A DNA stretch of 64,000 nucleotides. It comes from Diphasiastrum complanatum. Lineage: Eukaryota; Streptophyta; Lycopodiopsida; Lycopodiales; Lycopodiaceae. The notes under the pieces are model-generated. The model was given only the letters and a program-made list of their open reading frames with translations, was not told the DNA's origin and did no database searches. Made by a program: the position numbers and the translations under genes. Shown here one piece after another: positions 58,970-64,000 of the stretch (position 1 is its first letter; the number at the start of each line of letters is the position of its first letter). Location of the stretch: contig CM055092.1 in the NCBI GenBank assembly GCA_029204225.1, positions 77,314,261 to 77,378,260 of the forward strand, written 5' to 3'.

Positions 58970-61113
58970 GGCTGGTGGTCATATAGTCCTTGCTGGTGAT
59001 TTCAATGCTAGAACTGCCTCACGTCAGAAAGAGTTTCATGATTCTTCGGACCAGTTTCGCGTACGACCCATTGATGCAGCGGATATGGGTATTAGTACGA
59101 CTTCTGCTGATGCTCTTGGACCGGTCACTACTTACGGAGAGTATCTTCTTCAATTTGGAGGGGCACATAGTCTAGCCAGTTTTAATGGCCTAGTCTGCTG
59201 GCCTGACTCTATTGGGTTTACTTGCCACCTTCATAGTGGCGGACATAGTGTGGTGGACTATGTCATGGGATCACCCTCTTTCATTCGATTTATCTCAGAT
59301 TTCTGTATTTCCACCACTGCTCTTTCTGACCACTCACGCCTTTCGTTCCACCTTGAACACATCATACCATCTACCCCACATCCATCTCCCTCTCCCTCTA
59401 ATCGGGCACCAAAATAAAAGTTTAAGAAAACTTACATTCCCTTGTACCAGGAATCTCTTATGACCCTACTACGTGATTTGCCCCCTAGTTTACCTCTTGA
59501 ATCCCAAGCTACTTTCCTCACCACTACTTTACATGCAGCTGCCTCTTTGTCTTTTCCATCCCATAGATCTAATCCTAGACTCTCCTCTCGTCTAGCTAGA
59601 CAACCTTGGTACAATGATGAATGTCGATATTACCACCAACAAATCATCTACACACAATATCACTCACCTCACTTACTCCGTGATGCACGTCGTATATGCC
59701 ATCGTGTTCTTCGCCATAAAAAAGGCACTTATGAATCTAATGAAGGTAGACGTCTCATTAACACCCTCTAAAGCTCCTCCACTGGTGCCTTTTGGTGTGA
59801 GTTCACTCCCTGTTCTCCACTTCCTTCTATCACACTCGCACTTGGAAAAATTATGCCACCACTCTATATACCATCCCTACTGACACTCCCATTATCATTT
59901 CCCCACGACCCTCTGTTTTTTCTCTCTTTACGTCTGATATGGTCCTTGCAGCCATTAAGAAAATGAGAACACACCATAAACGAGATGTTGAAGATCTAGA
60001 ATTTGAACTTCTTATCCATGCTCCTGACATGTTGACACCCATCCTTGTCGATCTTCTTAACCATGTTGTTACCATTGGTCTCCCTTCCTCCTGGTGCACC
60101 AATATTATCCACCCTATCCATAAGAGTGGTGATCCCATGAAACCTGACAATTATTGCACCATTATGATTGGACATGTCATTGCAAAACTCTATGGGAGAC
60201 ACTTAGACGGTCTACAGACATTTTGTCCTCGATGGGGATTACAGGTAAACATTTCGAAGACCAAAGTTATGGTCTTCAACACTTCTAGATCTTTCATGCT
60301 CAGACAGGAGCTCACCTTTGAGGATCAGCCTCTAGAGGTGGTCTCATCATATACCTACTTGGGGGTGCTCTTCAGTGGTCCTATTTTCAGTATGAGACAT
60401 GCAGCTTTGGCCCACCTAGGGAAGGGCCATGCGTCCTTGGTCCAGCTAGAGAGATTATGCTTCAGGAGATATATTCACGATGCTCCTAGTAAGTGTCGCC
60501 TTTTTGACATTATGGTCACTCCTACAGTACTCTATTCAGCTGAGACTTGGTGCACTGGCCTCACCACCACTAATTGGGCTAGTATTTCACGACTACAGAT
60601 CACTATGCTCTCTCGGATGATACAAGCTAAGTCATCAGTACCACATCATATCATCACCATAGAGTTTACAGTTCCTCCATTGCTAGTTGATGCTCTCTTC
60701 AGACTCATCGTGTTTATTCAGAGAGCCTTAGCACTTCCTCCTGACAAATATACTTTCATGGCGCTTACCTCTTCGATGCAGCTTCACAGTCTGGGATTCC
60801 ACTCATCCTGGTATTCACAGGCCACTCGTCTCTTGAGTTCACTCGGCATCCCCATCTCCGACCTTCCAGCAGGTACCCATGAGTATATCAGGCAATACAT
60901 TTATCGGGCTTATCTTCGACACACCTGGCAGGGACAGTTGGGTGTTAAACCTGACTTCTATTGGACTCATTTCTTAGAGCTTGATGGATCGGGCTTCCCA
61001 GTCCAGCCGCAGTACCTAGACTTTGGGTTATCACACTGTTTGAGATTTACATTGGACAGTTCAAAGTACCTTCACATCAGCTTGAGATTGAGACTGGACG
61101 TTTCTAGGGTACC
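58970..61113 (+). mobile_element. LINE (non-LTR retrotransposon) relic, 5'-truncated and internally deleted
   Basis: An AP-type endonuclease followed by RT-like sequence on plus, as in LINE ORF2. Its 5' part is missing, and its 3' end is cut at 61114 by the gypsy LTR. The clade is undetermined. Confidence 0.75.
58979..59416 (+). pseudogene. LINE endonuclease domain, C-terminal part
   Basis: GHIVLAGDFNARTASRQKEF, then SVVDYVMGSPSF and TTALSDHSRLSFHLE. GDFNA, DYV and SDH are motifs of AP-like endonucleases that nick target DNA. The frame ends in a TAA at 59414. Confidence 0.75.
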
Positions 61114-61132
61114 TGTCAGACTCCCGCTCTGA
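59417..61132 (+). pseudogene. LINE RT region without its catalytic core
   Basis: First QPWYNDECRYYHQQIIYTQY (the link between nuclease and RT), then a frame change into a 397-codon ORF from 59939. This begins with RT finger blocks (LLNHVVTIGLPSSWCTNIIH, KPDNYCTI) and jumps at about residue 88 to GLQTFCPRWGLQVNISKTKV, which normally follows the active site. The palm with the catalytic Asp pair is therefore deleted. The rest matches the usual C-terminal region (SAETWCTGLT). The last residues run into the gypsy LTR. Confidence 0.75.
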
Positions 61133-61770
61133 TCTTCTCTTCAAACCTTGCTAATTTCCTGCACATACAAGCATCAAATTACTTCTAACACAAGATGGAG
61201 CTGGCTGCCTTGTCTCCTCCCAGCCTTTGTTGCATAGATTATGATGAGGAATGCCTCTCTCTAGGCTCACTTATTCTAAATCCTCAAGCACCCCTTAACC
61301 CCACCCTTCCTAAATCTCGACACATGGCCAACTCCATGCACAGTCGACACTTGCCACTTGGCAATACCCTGACACATAGGCAAGTGAGTAGGCTGACATG
61401 TGTCACTCATCCATTGGACCAAATGTCCCAGTGGGCATGTGACACGTGTCTTGTTTGACCGGTCAACCCTGACATGTGTCACTCATTCACTAGACCAAGT
61501 GTCCCAGTGAGCATATGACATGTGTCACATTGACTAGTCAACTCTCCTACTTTTTAGGAGGTCAGTCCAGCCACTCCGAATTAATGACCCAGTACCCTAT
61601 ACCCAAGCAACATGCGACTCTGAGGCTCAGAAACATCATTAACAACTTTATTTACGTTTTTGTTACAAAGGTCACCACAGGCCGGTGACTTAGCCATTGC
61701 TGTATTTACAAGAAGTACATCTATAAGTAAAAACAGTAAACAACCGGGACAGGGAGTAAAAGCTGTAGCA
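61114..61770 (-). repeat. 3' LTR of the second gypsy element
   Basis: 657 bp; on minus it starts TGCTACAGC after the purine tract GAGGGGGGAAGGGA and ends GTCTGACA. Inside, GTGACACATGTCA-like words repeat around 61380-61530. Confidence 0.75.
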
Positions 61771-61774
61771 TCCC

Positions 61775-63993
61775 TTCCCCCCTCAGGTAACATCGTCCGC
61801 GATGGTAAAGCTAGGGTATTGTGCACACAGACTGTGCACTGTCTCCCAGGTAGCATCAGAAAGAGGCCTGCCATGCCAAGCGACCAAGTACTCACAAATC
61901 AGACGGTTGCGTAAACGCCTCTCCCGCCTATCCAATACCCCTCGCTGGCCCATGGGTTACTTCTCCCTGCTCCTGGAATGCAAACAAACCATCAGACAAC
62001 AAGTTATCACCATTATGTAAAACCCGTTTCAATCTAGAAACATGAAATACGGGATGCACTTTACAAGTTTTAGGAAAATCTAACTTATAAGAAACATCAC
62101 TAATTCTTTTAACAATTTTCCAGGGTCCACAATAACGTGGGGACAACTTGTAACATTTGCCCGTCTTAAGGGTCTTAGAGTCCTTGGGTACTTGGAGAAA
62201 CACCATGTCTCCTACCACAAACTCTCTAGGCGTGCGATGCTGATCAGCATATGACTTTGCTCGATCCATCGCTTGCCTAATATTAACCTTCGCTAACTCA
62301 AGCATTTCATTCATTTGAGTTAGAAAATTAGCCGCACTAGGCACTCTCTGAGATATTCCTACCGTAACAGGGCTAGCTGGCCTAAATCCATAGTTAAGCT
62401 CGAAAGGACTCATCTTAGTACTCACGTTTTTTTTGTCATTGTAAGCAAACTCCAACAGTGGCAAGTACTTCTCCCACTTAGTTTGCTTATCCCCAACAAA
62501 TGCCCTAAGCATATCCTCTAAGGTCTGGTTGACTCTCTCAGTTTGGCCATCCGTTTCAGGATGCTCAGAACTGCTCATTCTCAATTGGACTTCAAGTTTG
62601 GCCATAACTACAGTCCAAAAGTTTCCAGTGTATCCCTGTCAGACACTATGGATAACTGTAATCCATGAAGTCTGAACACATGCTCGATAAACAAATTAGC
62701 TACTCCAACCGCATCAATCTTTTTACGGGTTGGAATAAAATGAGCCATTTTCGTGAGTTTGTCAACTACGACCAAGATTTAATCATGCTGCAACTGCGTG
62801 CGAGGCAAGTTGGTGACAAAATCCATGGAGATACTCTCCCATCTTCCTTCTGGCACAAGTAGTGGGTGTAAGACTCCACGAGGTTTAATCCTTTCAGCTT
62901 TAGTGAGTTGGCACTTCAAACAGTGCGTCACGTAATGGTAAACATCTTTTTTAAGCTTAGGCCACCAGAAGTTACGTAAGATCAACTCATAGGTCTTATC
63001 CAAACCAAGATGACTTGCACTAGGGCTATCATGACATAAATGGACAATCTTCCTACGCAGCTCGTCACAAGCTGGAATGAGAAGTTTGCCATTTCTCCTG
63101 ATCATACCATCTTCTATGGTATATTTAAGGTAAGTGTGAGTCAAGAGACCAGAACTCTCATCCTAAGATTTTACTTGCGCAAGATTTGTCTCCCTCACAA
63201 TTCATTGACAATGAGGATCCTCTTCCTGAGCCTGTCTAATCTCAACAATCAGGTCATTTTCTATGACCACAAAAGACATCTGATACAATACCCGAGATAA
63301 TGCATCAGCCACATGATTTTCGGAACCTTTCTTGTACCGAATTTCCATGTGAAATTCCTGCATCAACTCAGCCCACCCGGCTTGCCGCCCTCTTAGGTCC
63401 GGCTGGTTGCAAAAATATCTCAAAGTGTTATGGTCGGTGTACACATAGAATTCCGCACCATACAAATAATGCCTCCATGCCTTCAAAGCGTGGATAATGG
63501 CAAACAACTCTTTCTCATGAGTTGGATAATTCTTCTGTGCAGGGTTGAGCTTCTTGCTTTCAAAGGCCACAAGCCTACCCTCTTGCATCAGAACTACCCC
63601 AACGGCGATGTCACTTGCATCCGTTTCTACGACAAATGGTTTTTGAGGGTCAACAATTTTTAAAGTCACAAAGTCAGCCACAGCTTGTTTCAAAGCATCA
63701 AAACTTCGCTACTGAACTTCTGTCCACTCTTTCCATTTATTTTTCTGTAACATATCGGTCAATGCTGCAGGTACGTGTGAAAAATTCTTCACACCTTTAC
63801 GATAAAACACAGCCAACCCTAGAAAGCTTCTTAGTGCCGTCAAGTCTGTAGGAATAGGCCAGGCAAGAAGAACAGCAACTTTCTGCGGATCCGGTTTTAT
63901 TCCATTTGCTGACACTATAAAATCCAAATATGTTATTTCTTTTTCAAACAATTCACTTTTTTTATCATTAGCGAACAATGTATTTTCCCTCAA
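61775..63993 (-). pseudogene. Gypsy pol: RT end, RNase H, integrase, chromodomain
   Basis: Downward from the right edge: RT thumb (63993-63709, AVFYRKGVKNFSHVPAALTD), RNase H (VETDASDIAVGVVLMQEG, then FYVYTDHNTLRYF), the integrase zinc domain (HLCHDSPSASHLGLDKTYEL and CLKCQLTKAERIK), the core with SMDFVTNLP, and SSSEHPETDGQTERVNQTLE with the Glu. LSPRYCGPWKIVKRI follows, and a chromodomain with EYLVAWHGRPLSDATWE ends at about 61785. Frames change near 63700, 63180, 62650 and 61940, and the segment with the second catalytic Asp near 62605-62780 is damaged. Confidence 0.85.
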
Positions 63994-64000
63994 AGTTGAT

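Larger units (their letters stand above)
61114..64000 (-). mobile_element. Second chromodomain Ty3/gypsy element, right part outside the window
   Basis: 3' LTR at 61114-61770, then on minus the chromodomain, integrase, RNase H and RT up to the right edge. Its RT, integrase and chromodomain sequences differ clearly from those of 417-6704. It is inserted in the 3' end of the LINE relic. Confidence 0.88.

Noticed and set aside
59611-60202. Short antisense and alternate-frame ORFs over the LINE relic
   Set aside because: They overlap the LINE RT frame that carries recognisable motifs.

Overview
This window looks like land-plant nuclear DNA from a large, repeat-filled genome. It holds one recognisable host gene: twelve exons of an axonemal dynein heavy chain on the minus strand (55783 down to 13898). 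The best match from memory is the DNAH10 / inner-arm I1-alpha type. Flowering plants and conifers have lost axonemal dyneins, while plant-type LTR retrotransposons with initiator-Met tRNA primer sites fill the rest. The source is therefore probably a plant with swimming sperm. Introns of 10-12 kb favour a fern, cycad or Ginkgo over a moss or liverwort. This is inference; no species-specific marker was seen.

Layout. 1-12189 is a cluster of hAT-like DNA transposons (A, B, C and a stub D) joined to each other only by (AT)n tracts. Their ends are rich in GGTACC palindromes. A 6.3 kb chromodomain Ty3/gypsy element (417-6704, target duplication ATTTG) sits inside copy A. Copies A and B each keep an intact 121-codon gene on the opposite strand, with a TATA-like box and a tandem CCAAT-containing array upstream. 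12190-13767 is a gypsy-like gag/leader fragment with a tRNA-Asp-like primer site and a dispersed GGCGAAGG motif.

13898-55783 is the dynein gene. The linker end, AAA1 (Walker A, Walker B, sensor region), AAA2 (Walker A and B) and the start of the AAA3 segment are readable with consistent splice phases. Three introns of 10.8, 10.9 and 12.4 kb hold nearly all inserted elements: an internally deleted Ty1/copia (18452-21273), a non-coding LARD-like LTR element (21860-26125), a Ty1/copia with paired LTRs (33869-39971), a gypsy gag-protease fragment (40745-43726), a second LARD-like relic with a 255-bp hAT MITE inside it (46721-46975), a fragment of the same hAT family (49897-50324), and a Penelope-like retroelement relic with its GIY-YIG nuclease in front of the reverse transcriptase (51308-52990).

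57106-64000 is nested retroelement debris: a gypsy relic of the same family as 417-6704, a LINE relic missing its catalytic RT core, and a second chromodomain gypsy whose 3' LTR is inserted in the LINE and which runs off the right edge. The first exons and the AAA3-to-C-terminal half of the dynein gene were not found and are probably outside the window. The most unusual items are the hAT family with its conserved antisense gene and (AT)n habit, and the permuted Penelope-like element.
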